A DNA stretch of 64,000 nucleotides from Rhinopithecimicrobium faecis (GCA_017942165.1 JAGKSB010000010.1:61694-125693); one strand, 5' to 3'. Counted from the stretch's first letter, positions 53,649-62,111 are shown. The notes: generated by a model not told the origin, from the letters alone. Numbers and translations: made by a program.

Positions 53649-54606
53649 GCACTATTTTACCCATAACATCCCCATTTTGCAGTTGGAAAAGGGCTTCCTG
53701 TACATTTTCCAATGGATAAGAAGCGTATACCGCAGGCTTGTATTTTGCAAAGAGATCATAGGCTTTATCAAAGGCTACTAGCGCATCACGCAGCGCTGTC
53801 TTAAAGGCATTATCACGCGACCGCAGGGTGGATCCAGAAAGGTGGATACGCTTTTGCATCAGCTGGAAAATATTTAGCTCCACCTTTCCACCAGCAGTAG
53901 CATTGATATACACGAGACGCCCTTCTTCAGCTAATAACTTCATATTTATTGGAAAATAGTTTCCCCCTATACTATCTAAGATAACATCGATAGGCTCCCC
54001 CTTTAAGGAGGCCAGCAAATCATCCGTACGGTAGTTTAAGACGACATCCGCACCAAGGGATTTACAGAACGCTATTTTCTCATTATTTCCAGCCGTGGTA
54101 TAGACCTTGCAGCCTATGATTTTTGCTAGCTGAATGGCTGTAGAGCCAATTCCTCCGGCACCACCGTAAATAAGAATAGCCTCCTGAGGCTGTAGATTTG
54201 CGCGTTGGAATACGTTGGAATAGACTGTAAATATATTCTCAGGGATACATGCTGCCTCCTCGAAGGAGTAGCCTGTAGGGATCGCCAAGCAGTGCCCTTC
54301 ATTAACGGTTACATAGGCAGCATACCCTGCCCCTGCTACTAAAGCGCAAACTTTATCGCCCACTTTCCACTGCAATACATTTTCCCCAACTTCGGCTACT
54401 ACTCCAGCGACCTCTAAGCCTGGAATATCTGCTGCCACCCACGATGGCGCAGGATAATTGCCCTTTACCTGAAATAAATCCGGTCTATTGACCCCTGCAG
54501 CATACACTTCTATGCGTACTTCATCGGCTTGCACACGGGGGATGGGGCGGTCTTGAATAGTTAATGTTTCAATACCACCTTCGGGGCTAATTACAACTGC
54601 TTTCAT
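53635..54606 (-). CDS. Zinc-independent quinone oxidoreductase (MDR superfamily)
   Basis: A 323-residue NAD(P)H:quinone oxidoreductase of the PIG3/QOR type. N-terminal catalytic-domain motif AAGVNRPDLFQVKGNYP, IPGLEVAGVV, and the dinucleotide motif YGGAGGIGSTAIQLAKI, without the structural zinc cysteine cluster. It follows a large outer-membrane protein gene with a 4-base ATGA overlap, so both are translated from one message. Substrate unknown. Confidence 0.85.
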   Translation of the reverse strand: MKAVVISPEGGIETLTIQDRPIPRVQADEVRIEVYAAGVNRPDLFQVKGNYPAPSWVAADIPGLEVAGVVAEVGENVLQWKVGDKVCALVAGAGYAAYVTVNEGHCLAIPTGYSFEEAACIPENIFTVYSNVFQRANLQPQEAILIYGGAGGIGSTAIQLAKIIGCKVYTTAGNNEKIAFCKSLGADVVLNYRTDDLLASLKGEPIDVILDSIGGNYFPINMKLLAEEGRLVYINATAGGKVELNIFQLMQKRIHLSGSTLRSRDNAFKTALRDALVAFDKAYDLFAKYKPAVYASYPLENVQEALFQLQNGDVMGKIVLTLK

Positions 54607-57332
54607 TTGGATTTTTTCGGATATTTCTGTAAACGTATATTTAAAGATACCATAAAATAGCGCGAGAGGCGATTATTTTGTATATCTAAGACTTCATTAC
54701 CTAGGATCTCTCGGGATATCCCGGTATTCTGATTTAGTAAATCGAACCCTTGGAGACGTAGTAGCGCGAGGTTATTAGGTAAGAAGGTGTACTCCACATA
54801 GGCGTTAATCACAGTGGGATTTATATTTAAGTTTGTAAAAGTGTAGCCTTTATTAAAGCGTTGCGAGAATTCTGCCCCTACCGTCCAGCGCTTCCCAAGG
54901 TAGCCTTTTGCTGCCACACTCATCACGTAGGTCTGCGCGGTAATATTGGTATTAAAAGGCCATTCATATTTTACGCGATTCAGCGTATAGTTTCCATTAA
55001 ACTCTGTCTCCAAGTAATCAGAAAGCATATAGCGCATCTGCAGCGACTGCGACAGCATCATCAGGTCCCCATAATTCTTACGGTCATTGGCATAAGAAAC
55101 ATTATTATAGAGGTTATAATTTCCGGAAAAGTTCAGCTGGAAATCATCATTTATAATAGGTGTGCTAAAGAGGTAATAACTTTTTACATCGAAGTAGCCC
55201 GAGGTATTACGGAATTTTGTCTGTTGGATCGTGGAATTAGGGTCTGTCGTCTTCTCGGTCACAATCTTATTGGCCACGATATTTACCGCAAAATCTGCCT
55301 CAAAATACTGACCACGGCTGACGATAGACTTTCTAAGCTTCGTAGAAATACGGTTGGAGAATTCAGCCTTTAAATCTGGGTTTCCGATAACAATATACTG
55401 TGTATTGGAGTTATCTACGACGGGTTGAATTTGATAGAAGCTCGGTTGATTGTTTCTACCCATGTAATTTATGGACCAGTCTGTATCATTATTAATCCGC
55501 CAACGGAGCCCGAATGTTGGCACAAGATTAACATTATCATAGGAGGTCTTAATAAGCTTATCTGCGGTCTTTCCTGAAAGCGTCATGGGCTGCACAGCAA
55601 AGCCTAGATTAAATTTCAGCTTCTTTTTACGTTCTATTTGATAGTTTATTCCTACTCTATTTGCGGAATATATATAGTCATAGTTTACACCCAGGGAGTC
55701 CACATAATTGAATAAGCTGGGATCCATAAGCATATCCTGAACGGATCTTTGGGAAAATATTTTATTGACTTCGTAGTCGTAACTTATTTCCAACTGCCCT
55801 TCATGGTAGGTTGGCTCTAAGTAGGAAGCGGAAAATTTCAATTGATTATTTTCATTTTTATTGAAAATCTGTTGTTCAATTTTAGTATCTGTAACTACAG
55901 GAACGGAAAAAGTTGAATCAGTACGTCTATTTTGGTCCGTAATAAGTTCTTCTTTACGCATATCATGGAAGCTCGCCGTTAGATTGGCGATAAGCTTTCT
56001 CCCGGGCTTATTAAAATACTTTATATAGAGTGCTTCAAGCTCCGCATTAGGGGACTCTATTATCCCTTTGGAGCTGTAGTTACCCAAGGTTGTCAGCCTG
56101 CGGTTGCTCAGGTTTTTATCACGTATATTACTGAGCTTCGTGCGGCTATAACTCAGTTTAGGAGTAAACCTAAGGATGTCGTTTTTATTAAGTTTGGATT
56201 CTATGTTAAAACTTACAGCATGGTTATCATCATTACTTTCCAGCCTATAATCTTCATAATTAAAGATGGAAGAGTTGGCATACAAGGACTGAAGCAGGGA
56301 GTTACCCTGGGTAATATTCTTTTTCTTAAGGTAGGAATACCTTCCGCTAATGGTTGTTTTATCGGATATATTATCGGAAAAACTGGCGCTTAAGGAGCTC
56401 ACCTTATTCAGGCCGTCTGTAGGATCTGCAAAATCTGAAAGCTCCCCTGTGGAGCGCTCCCGCTCGCCCCCTGCTGGGGCGCCAAAAGAGAATAAGTTGG
56501 TATTGGTATTATTCATGGACCCTAAGATGGAAAGCTCCTGTCCATCGTTAAACCTATTCAAGCCTAGCGATCCTAGGTAGCGATTCTCTGTCCCACCACC
56601 AAGGGTACCTTGGCCAAAACTTATTTTCTTTCTGTCGTCTTTCAGAACGATATTTAATATCTTCTCGGGTGCAGCAGCACTGGGTGTACCTTTCGCATTT
56701 GCTTGGTCTCCATAGAAATCAATAATCTGAATATTCTTCACAAAGTCTATCGGCAGATTTCGCGTTGCTGTCAGCACATCGCCACCAAAGAATTTCTTGC
56801 CATCCACCTGTACAAAGGATATTTGCTTACCATAAGCATATACAGATCCATCTCTGCTAACCTGAATATTGGGCAGTTGCTTTAAAGCATCTTCCAGCAG
56901 GGCACGTTGACGGAAGCTGTAGGCACCCATATTATACTGTACCGTATCGAGTTTAAAGACTATGGGGGTAACTTTGGAAATAAGGATCTCCTTTAATAAG
57001 GAGGACTGCGGCTTCAGCGTTATGGGGAGCACTTGGATATCCTCTACACCGTCATAAATTGGAAAGGATTTCTCTAGAATCTGATAGCCCAACATATGAT
57101 ACGTTAACTTAATATTTGCTCCACGAATATTGACAAACTTATAATAGCCTATTCTATTGGTGGAAATTACGACGGTATCAGAAGAACTTGTTAAGCGGAC
57201 ATTAACGCCTTTCATGGCTACACCTGCTGTATCCAACACATAGCCCTGTAGGTTCTTTTTCTGCAATTGAGCGGATGCTTCAAAAGGAAAGAGTACGACA
57301 CAAAGGAACGATATATAGATAAAATGTTGCAA
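54603..57332 (-). CDS. Outer-membrane beta-barrel protein with carboxypeptidase-regulatory domain
   Basis: A 909-residue exported protein: signal peptide FLCVVLFPFEASAQ, a CarboxypepD_reg-like domain (KNLQGYVLDTAGVAMKGVNV, about 25-100), a plug-like segment (LLEDALKQLPNIQVSRDGSVYAYGKQI, FVQVDGKKFFGGDVLTATRN), and a long barrel ending SRYFMVSLNIRLQKYPK. It fits the TonB-receptor-like outer membrane beta-barrel family of Bacteroidota that lacks SusD partners. Ligand not known. It is co-transcribed with the oxidoreductase gene. Confidence 0.85.
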   Translation of the reverse strand: MQHFIYISFLCVVLFPFEASAQLQKKNLQGYVLDTAGVAMKGVNVRLTSSSDTVVISTNRIGYYKFVNIRGANIKLTYHMLGYQILEKSFPIYDGVEDIQVLPITLKPQSSLLKEILISKVTPIVFKLDTVQYNMGAYSFRQRALLEDALKQLPNIQVSRDGSVYAYGKQISFVQVDGKKFFGGDVLTATRNLPIDFVKNIQIIDFYGDQANAKGTPSAAAPEKILNIVLKDDRKKISFGQGTLGGGTENRYLGSLGLNRFNDGQELSILGSMNNTNTNLFSFGAPAGGERERSTGELSDFADPTDGLNKVSSLSASFSDNISDKTTISGRYSYLKKKNITQGNSLLQSLYANSSIFNYEDYRLESNDDNHAVSFNIESKLNKNDILRFTPKLSYSRTKLSNIRDKNLSNRRLTTLGNYSSKGIIESPNAELEALYIKYFNKPGRKLIANLTASFHDMRKEELITDQNRRTDSTFSVPVVTDTKIEQQIFNKNENNQLKFSASYLEPTYHEGQLEISYDYEVNKIFSQRSVQDMLMDPSLFNYVDSLGVNYDYIYSANRVGINYQIERKKKLKFNLGFAVQPMTLSGKTADKLIKTSYDNVNLVPTFGLRWRINNDTDWSINYMGRNNQPSFYQIQPVVDNSNTQYIVIGNPDLKAEFSNRISTKLRKSIVSRGQYFEADFAVNIVANKIVTEKTTDPNSTIQQTKFRNTSGYFDVKSYYLFSTPIINDDFQLNFSGNYNLYNNVSYANDRKNYGDLMMLSQSLQMRYMLSDYLETEFNGNYTLNRVKYEWPFNTNITAQTYVMSVAAKGYLGKRWTVGAEFSQRFNKGYTFTNLNINPTVINAYVEYTFLPNNLALLRLQGFDLLNQNTGISREILGNEVLDIQNNRLSRYFMVSLNIRLQKYPKKSK

Positions 57333-57460
57333 CTAATAATGCTCTGCTTTCAATTAATTAACTTTTCTCAATTTAAGGAAAATTTTAGTATTCCCCTAAC
57401 ATATATAGCTTATAATCTCGTAAAATATAGAACGTCATTATTTGAGTTTGGGTATAAAAA
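57333..57460. other. Intergenic upstream of the outer-membrane protein gene
   Basis: AT-rich region with no gene or RNA recognised; together with the ferritin terminator it forms the 195-bp gap. Confidence 0.4.
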
Positions 57461-57496
57461 AAAGCGATTAAATTTCTGAAGAAATTTAATCGCTTT
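57461..57496 (-). terminator. Ferritin gene terminator
   Basis: aaagcgattaaattt-CTGAAG-aaatttaatcgcttt, a perfect 15-bp stem, 31 bp beyond the ferritin stop. Confidence 0.93.
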
Positions 57497-57527
57497 AAGA
57501 GGTTATGCTAAAATTTTGTTATTCAGC

Positions 57528-58055
57528 TTATTCTGCTGAAAAAGAAACTTTAGGGATATTTTTATCAATTTCCCAACGGCCAGTACCATCTTCACCGATG
57601 ATATCAAATAACTCAAGGATTCTTCTTGCTACGAATTCTTCTTCTACTTGTTCTTCTAGGAACCATTGTAAGAAGTTGAACGTAACATAGTCTTTAGCTT
57701 TCATACATTTGTCAGCGATGTTGTTGAACTGCTCCGTTACGAACATTTCTTGTTCTAACGCTTGTTCAAATACTGAACGGAAAGATTCGAAATCTTGTGG
57801 GATACCCGTAATTTCTGGGGATACAGCACGGCCACCACGGTTGTTGATATAGTTAAAGATTTTCAACATGTGAGCACGTTCTTCATCCGCTTGATTAGCG
57901 AAGAAAGTTGATGCATTGTCTAGACCTTGGTCACCACACCACGAGGAGATAGCTAAATATAACGCTGAAGAGTGAGCTTCAACTTTAACCTGTGCATTTA
58001 ATATATTTTGGATGTCTTCTGATAAAGAAGATTTTAGTTTCAATAAATCTTTCAT
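57528..58055 (-). CDS. ftnA: Ferritin (non-heme)
   Basis: A 175-residue iron-storage protein of the FtnA type. Four-helix bundle with ferroxidase ligands: an early Glu in KVEAHSSALYLAISSW, EERAHMLKIFNYINNRGG (EExxH) and later Glu residues in FLQWFLEEQVEEE. Oxidises Fe(II) and stores it as mineral in a 24-mer. The minus-strand element TATCTTTG (58128-58121) is a plausible -7 box about 70 nt upstream. Bacterioferritin is excluded because the heme-Met pattern is missing. Confidence 0.93.
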   Translation of the reverse strand: MKDLLKLKSSLSEDIQNILNAQVKVEAHSSALYLAISSWCGDQGLDNASTFFANQADEERAHMLKIFNYINNRGGRAVSPEITGIPQDFESFRSVFEQALEQEMFVTEQFNNIADKCMKAKDYVTFNFLQWFLEEQVEEEFVARRILELFDIIGEDGTGRWEIDKNIPKVSFSAE

Positions 58056-58244
58056 AATTTTCGTCTTTTAAACTTATATAATGATCAAAGTAGAATCATT
58101 GCTGCTCTTATTTGATGATACAAAGATATATTAAAAGAAAGAAGGATGTATCAATTATTTGTTATACGAATTCAGTCTAAATTAAGCGATCACCAACATA
58201 ACTTGTTTAGAATCAGTATAATTTCAAATAGGGATTATCTTGCA

Positions 58245-58613
58245 TTACGCGTAGACAGCATAGCGGTCTGCAGCACGTAGGCAAGATTTTATTTCAGAGT
58301 TTAGAAGGATCATAAACTTGGCGCCATCGAGAATTTCACGGAGTACAAGGATATCATTTACAGAGAGCATAAAGCAGCGTTCCGTACGGAAGGGCATAAT
58401 AAGCTCAAAGTCTGCGGAGCGTGCAGCGTTACTTAACATCGCTTCGATATCCAGCGCATCGATTTGTTTTTTAAAGCTCATAAAGTCATTAATCTTGAAG
58501 GAAGTAGTATTTCCTGCAAAATCTAAGAAATAGCAATTTTTACGGCTACATTGGTATACAGCACCCTCTGGGGTTACGAATACTTCTTCTACTTCAGCTA
58601 ATGGACAAATCAT
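58245..58613 (-). CDS. Small cysteine-containing protein of unknown function
   Basis: 122 residues from MICPLAEVEEVFVTPEGAVYQC. The upstream Met (58646) is rejected because it would overlap the predicted promoter and lie upstream of the transcription start. Five cysteines: Cys3, Cys22 and Cys27 in the N-terminal part (the latter two in YQCSRKNCYF), and later ones in TERCFML and KSCLRAAD. No signal peptide. The N-terminal pattern suggests a small metal-binding or redox module, but I do not recognise a family with certainty. It stands alone between ferritin and hpf and has an excellent promoter. Confidence 0.7.
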   Translation of the reverse strand: MICPLAEVEEVFVTPEGAVYQCSRKNCYFLDFAGNTTSFKINDFMSFKKQIDALDIEAMLSNAARSADFELIMPFRTERCFMLSVNDILVLREILDGAKFMILLNSEIKSCLRAADRYAVYA

Positions 58614-58633
58614 ATTTTGTAGTTGTGACACCA

Positions 58634-58665
58634 CAAAACTAAACATTATTTACATTCAGTCCAAA
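58634..58665 (-). promoter_or_regulatory. Consensus promoter of the small Cys-containing gene
   Basis: Minus strand: TTTG (58665-58662), a 20-bp spacer, TAGTTTTG (58641-58634). It fixes the start codon at 58613. Confidence 0.7.
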
Positions 58666-58770
58666 TAAACGAAGTAATTATTTTTAATTATTATAAATAA
58701 AGAAAGATGGGTTTTATAAGAAATATGTAAAATACTCTCTAGCAAGAGTATAAGCTCATGTAACAAAATA

Positions 58771-58797
58771 AAAGCCTACTTAAATAAGTAGGCTTTT
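58771..58797 (-). terminator. rpsU-xerC-hpf operon terminator
   Basis: aaagcctact / agtaggcttt stem with a TAAATA loop, 5 bp after the hpf stop; the minus strand carries U residues after the hairpin. Confidence 0.85.
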
Positions 58798-58801
58798 ACA
58801 A

Positions 58802-59143
58802 TTAAAATTCATCTTCTTGGGACAGGATCTCCTTGTGATTACTCGCGGTAGTTCTAGTCTTAGTTTTATGTTTATCAATTTGTCGTTTCAGGGATTCAAC
58901 GGCAATATCAGTTGCTTCTTCAAAACTTTTTGCTTGGCCTTTTGCGAACAGCTGTGTCCCGGGGATATTCAATTTAAATTCTACAATTTTATTGTCTTCA
59001 TCGTCCACATTTTCCAAACGTAAATAACATTCAGTTCCAATGATTTGATCATAGAATTGGCTTAGTTTTCCAGCTTTTTTATTGATAAAATCAATAAGTT
59101 TTTGATCAGCATCAAATCGAATAGATTGCACATTAATGTTCAT
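58802..59143 (-). CDS. hpf: Ribosome hibernation-promoting factor (HPF/RaiA family, short form)
   Basis: A 113-residue protein binding the small ribosomal subunit to form inactive 70S/100S particles in slow growth. Family pattern: NINVQSIRFDADQKLIDFINKKAGKL, ECYLRLE, KIVEFKLNIPGTQLFAKGQAKSFEEATDIAVESLKRQIDKHK. It ends with a short charged tail, so it is the short type without the long dimerisation domain. It lies 15 bp after xerC; the order rpsU-xerC-hpf is common in Bacteroidota, where tRNA genes and tuf often follow, but here they do not. It has a strong Shine-Dalgarno site. Confidence 0.92.
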   Translation of the reverse strand: MNINVQSIRFDADQKLIDFINKKAGKLSQFYDQIIGTECYLRLENVDDEDNKIVEFKLNIPGTQLFAKGQAKSFEEATDIAVESLKRQIDKHKTKTRTTASNHKEILSQEDEF

Positions 59144-59147
59144 TTTT

Positions 59148-59152
59148 CCTCC
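59148..59152 (-). promoter_or_regulatory. Strong Shine-Dalgarno site of hpf
   Basis: Minus strand AAGGAGGAAAAATG: GGAGG with a 4-nt spacer to the start codon. Such sites are rare in this window. Confidence 0.75.
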
Positions 59153-59158
59153 TTTTTT

Positions 59159-60040
59159 TTAAGCTTTTGGATGGGCTTGTTTATAAATTGATTTCAAACG
59201 TTCTGCTGAGTTATGGGTGTAGACTTGCGTTGCTGCGAGACCTGCATGTCCCAGTAACTCTTTAATTGCATTTAAATCTGCGCCATTATCTAGCAAGGCT
59301 GTTGCGAAGGTATGGCGCAAGATATGCGGACTTTTCTTTTTCTGTGTCGAAATTTGGCTGAGTTGCTTCTGCACGATGCGGTATATTAACTTAGCGTATG
59401 CAGGCTTCCCGTCCTTGGTAACGATTAGAAAATTTGTTTTCGTGTGTACTAATAAGTTGTTCTTTGCGGTTATATATTTTTTAAGTTCTTCGTATAGGGT
59501 TTGATTTATGGGCATCAGGCGTTCCTTATTGCGCTTTCCGAAGATATGAATATTTTTACTGTAAAAGTCAATATCTCTTTCTTGTATGTGCAATAACTCT
59601 GCCAATCGGATTCCGGTGCCGAACAAAAGTTCTAGCACGATCTTATCGCGTTGTTCTTCAAAGGAGGCATCTTCAGCAGGCATGGTATCGAGGAGGCTTA
59701 CGAGCTTTTCCTTTTCCACAACTACAGGAAGTTTTTTCGGGGTTTTTAGGGCTTTAATAAGCTGGATGGGGTTTGCTTGAACGGCACCTTCCCGCTGCAG
59801 GAACTTATAATAGGTCCGCAGCGCAGAGATCCCCCGATTTACAGTCGTCGCAGACTTACCGGCCTGCACCTGCCAGGCGAAATACTGGCGTGCTTCCTTA
59901 AAAGTAAAGTTTACAGCTTCCACCTTCCCCTGCTCCAGGAACTGCAGCAGCTGCTCCACCTCATGGGCATAGGCCTGCAGGGTTAAGGGCGAATAACGCT
60001 TCTCATATTGCAGGTAGTTGGAAAATTGTTCTTGTAACAT
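59159..60040 (-). CDS. xerC: Tyrosine recombinase XerC
   Basis: A 293-residue site-specific recombinase for resolving chromosome dimers at dif. Catalytic residues: R145 (GTGIRLAELL), K169 (IFGKRNKE), H239 and R242 (PHILRHTFA), H265 (LLGHAGL) and nucleophile Y274 (TQVYTHNS). The N-terminal SAM-like domain covers about 1-88. Linkage to rpsU and hpf marks it as the housekeeping Xer protein rather than an integrase of the nearby mobile DNA. XerD-type naming cannot be excluded from sequence alone. Confidence 0.92.
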   Translation of the reverse strand: MLQEQFSNYLQYEKRYSPLTLQAYAHEVEQLLQFLEQGKVEAVNFTFKEARQYFAWQVQAGKSATTVNRGISALRTYYKFLQREGAVQANPIQLIKALKTPKKLPVVVEKEKLVSLLDTMPAEDASFEEQRDKIVLELLFGTGIRLAELLHIQERDIDFYSKNIHIFGKRNKERLMPINQTLYEELKKYITAKNNLLVHTKTNFLIVTKDGKPAYAKLIYRIVQKQLSQISTQKKKSPHILRHTFATALLDNGADLNAIKELLGHAGLAATQVYTHNSAERLKSIYKQAHPKA

Positions 60041-60097
60041 ACGCTTTCGTGCTGTGTTCTTTTCTTTTTCTCAAGATACGAAAAATTGGGGCACAAA

Positions 60098-60130
60098 AAA
60101 AAGGGAAAAAATAGTATTTTTTCCCTTTTT
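60098..60130 (-). terminator. Hairpin between rpsU and xerC
   Basis: aaaaagggaaaaa / tttttcccttttt with loop ATAGTAT, 19 bp after the rpsU stop. It may allow rpsU to be expressed far above xerC-hpf. Confidence 0.85.
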
Positions 60131-60148
60131 TATTTAGAATCTTAATCC

Positions 60149-60343
60149 TTACACGTTAGTGTCTTGATTTAAAGATTGTTTGTAGATCGCTTTTTTGACT
60201 TGGATACGACGAGTAACTGAGGTTTTCTCGTATGCTTGGCGTGAACGTAGCTCTCTTAAAACTCCTGTTTTCTCGAATTTCTTCTTGAAACGTTTTAATG
60301 CTCTATCTAAAGATTCTCCTTCTTTTACATTTACGATAATCAT
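60149..60343 (-). CDS. rpsU: 30S ribosomal protein bS21
   Basis: A 64-residue basic protein of the small subunit: [41 protein letters not shown]. In Bacteroidota bS21 sits near the 3' end of 16S rRNA, where the anti-Shine-Dalgarno sequence is occluded. The upstream AAAGGAGGTA is one of the few perfect Shine-Dalgarno sequences in this window, consistent with autogenous control described in Flavobacterium. The spacing to ATG is unusually long (12 nt from AGGAGG). Confidence 0.97.
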   Translation of the reverse strand: MIIVNVKEGESLDRALKRFKKKFEKTGVLRELRSRQAYEKTSVTRRIQVKKAIYKQSLNQDTNV

Positions 60344-60353
60344 GCTTTTAATA

Positions 60354-60363
60354 TACCTCCTTT
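60354..60363 (-). promoter_or_regulatory. Extended Shine-Dalgarno of rpsU
   Basis: Minus-strand AAAGGAGGTA, complementary to the 16S rRNA 3' end, followed by TATTAAAAGC before ATG at 60343. Confidence 0.8.
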
Positions 60364-60386
60364 CGTAGCCTTTTAATTTTGTGTTG

Positions 60387-60394
60387 CAAAGGTA
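60387..60394 (-). promoter_or_regulatory. -7 promoter element of rpsU
   Basis: Minus strand TACCTTTG matches TAnnTTTG; the transcription start would be near 60381, about 40 nt before the ATG. No clear -33 box. Confidence 0.55.
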
Positions 60395-60424
60395 TGAATA
60401 TAAATGAGAAATGGAAATATTATT

Positions 60425-61057
60425 TTAAAGTATTTCTAACCTTTTGATAAGCTCTCTGAGGGTATCAGGTTTTGTCAGGAGCGCTGTATGGAGCCCTACC
60501 CCATTTGCTGTTTCTATATGCTGTGGGCTATCATCGATAAATAATGTCTCCGCAGGGTTTAGCGCATGCTTATCGATAACATAAGTAAAGATCTCCTTAT
60601 TGGGCTTCCGCATCCCCATCAGATGGGAATAGTAGTCCTTCTCAAAGAACTGGCTATTGCCGGAAAGCTGAAATTGATCGCTTAGGTGTTCCATAATCCA
60701 TTGGTAGTGGATCTCATTGTTGTTGCTGAGCAGGAAAAGTCGGTATTTCTTATTCAGCTGCTCCAATATTTCGTGATTTCCTTCGGGCACACCGATTAGC
60801 AAAGCGTTCCATGCGTGGTCAATTTGAGCGTCTGTAAGCTCGGGCTTCGCAGTAATCTGGCGAATTCCGTCGCGAAATTGTGCGGCTGTGATTTTTCCGC
60901 AGTCTAAATCGTCAAAAAGTTTATGCTGCCCCCTGTGGCCAAATAATTCGTCTATATTTTTGACACCCAACGTGATAAAGGCCTGACTGGCACGAGCGAA
61001 GTCTATCATAAAGATCACATCCCCGTAATCCAGAATAATATTTTTGATTTTTTGCAT
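60425..61057 (-). CDS. HAD family hydrolase (subfamily IA)
   Basis: 210 residues from MQKIKNIILDYGDV; the in-frame upstream extension is not family-like. Motif I is LDYGDVIFMID, in which the second acidic position differs from the DxDx(T/V) consensus (D-Y-G-D) as in YihX-like members. Motif II is LLSNNNEIH, the lysine is in GMRKPNKEIF, and motif III FIDDSPQHIETA. Probably a phosphatase acting on a small sugar phosphate; the substrate cannot be told. Confidence 0.85.
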   Translation of the reverse strand: MQKIKNIILDYGDVIFMIDFARASQAFITLGVKNIDELFGHRGQHKLFDDLDCGKITAAQFRDGIRQITAKPELTDAQIDHAWNALLIGVPEGNHEILEQLNKKYRLFLLSNNNEIHYQWIMEHLSDQFQLSGNSQFFEKDYYSHLMGMRKPNKEIFTYVIDKHALNPAETLFIDDSPQHIETANGVGLHTALLTKPDTLRELIKRLEIL

Positions 61058-61134
61058 AAAAAAATTTTGAATTCTCGTTACAAATATCAATATTTGCATC
61101 GTCAAAACGGAATAATATTGTTGTTTTGTACACC

Positions 61135-61208
61135 GCTCCTATAGCTCAGTTGGTTAGAGTAGAAGACTCATAATCTTTTGGTCACTGGTTCGAGCCCAGT
61201 TGGGAGCA
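61135..61208 (+). tRNA. tRNA with CAT anticodon (Met, or Ile2)
   Basis: A 74-nt cloverleaf: acceptor gctccta / tgggagc (with one T-G pair), D-arm gctc-agttggtta-gagt, anticodon stem gaaga / tcttt with loop CTCATAA and anticodon CAT at 61169-61171, T-arm actgg-ttcgagc-ccagt, and discriminator A. CCA is not encoded. The first acceptor pair is G-C, so it is not an initiator type. Elongator Met is more likely; lysidine-modified Ile2 is possible. Confidence 0.9.
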
Positions 61209-61215
61209 CTGCTTA

Positions 61216-61245
61216 AAAAGCCTTACTTTTAGTGAGGCTTTTTTT
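61216..61245 (+). terminator. tRNA gene terminator
   Basis: aaaagccttact / agtgaggctttt (one G-T pair) with a TTT loop and a following T-run, 7 bp after the tRNA. Confidence 0.88.
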
Positions 61246-61246
61246 G

Positions 61247-62111
61247 TTTATGGCTATTAGCCAATGATTTAGCGTTCAATTATAGTATCACACCGTTAAA
61301 AAATCTGTTAATTATTATTTATCAAATATCGAGAATAAATACCACAATACAGCATAATGCAACACCTATTGGCGCAAAAATGGCGCACTATTTATTCTTT
61401 TCTTCTTTCCAAAATATAGATTTAAACAATATTAAAGGGCATATTTATTAATTAAATAGGTAATGATACAATTCTTAACCACACGTATCACATAAAGCTA
61501 AACAAAGCCCCCTAAAACTCTAAAAAGCATCATCCAACTAAGTGGATCATACTCTAGTATAAATGCGTATAATCAACTAAAATAAGTTCTTTTCCACTGA
61601 GACCTCATTATTTTCAAGGGTATATAAAACATAATTTTCATGTCTCACTCCTATTTATTGTAAAACATTCTCATTTTAGCACACACTTTCATCGCTCGCC
61701 GTCCTGCGAGTTGAGCGAAGGTCGTTGAAGAGAAATGCGTAGCATGATTCAACGATATCTATGAAATAGACGAAGCTGTTGGCGGTATTTTTGAAATGGG
61801 GATTGTGTGATGGGAATATCAAAAATAGTGACAACAGCGAAGCCAGAGCGACCAAGCAGGCGAGCCAAACTCGAAAAACGGTTGGGTTTCTAATAGGCAT
61901 GAAATGCTTATTATGAAACACAAAAGAGTTTTTATGAAGTGAAGGAATTTCCAAAACATGAAGTATGACAAACTGCGCAGCATTAAAAAAGAATTGGGAT
62001 GTAATCCTATTTCTTTTTTAACTTGGTTTGGCGTATCTTCATGGCGGTAAATCCAAAACGGAATGCCTTATTACCTTTAATCAGTCATAATAGAATAGAA
62101 TATTATTTATA
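61247..62111. other. Non-coding accessory stretch downstream of the tRNA
   Basis: About 865 bp with no convincing gene. The first part (to about 61660) is AT-rich. The segment 61676-61890 is clearly richer in GC than its surroundings and holds nested hairpins. An antisense frame (61954-61676) is open but reads like a shadow of this region. No integrase is present. The location, composition and neighbours suggest a remnant or end of a mobile element. Confidence 0.5.
61693..61755. other. GC-rich double-hairpin region
   Basis: First hairpin: CGCTC (61693-61697 area) pairs with GAGCG, enclosing CTCGC/GCGAG. Second hairpin: TCGTTGAA (61722-61729) pairs with TTCAACGA (61748-61755) and encloses ATGC-GTA-GCAT. 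This resembles an oriT or a structured RNA; no identity can be assigned. Confidence 0.45.

Noticed and set aside
54861..55373. A 170-codon plus-strand frame inside the outer-membrane protein gene
   Set aside because: It lies wholly antisense to a well-supported 909-residue gene, has no promoter or family features, and looks like a shadow frame.
59159..60040. Tyrosine recombinase as the integrase of the tRNA-adjacent island
   Set aside because: It lies in the conserved rpsU-xerC-hpf context on the other side of the tRNA and is most likely the housekeeping Xer protein.
61676..61954. A 92-codon minus-strand frame in the region after the tRNA
   Set aside because: Covers the hairpin-rich segment, has a basic, Ser/Leu-rich unstructured sequence and no domain; it is better explained as non-coding structured DNA. 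A mobile-element peptide cannot be fully excluded.
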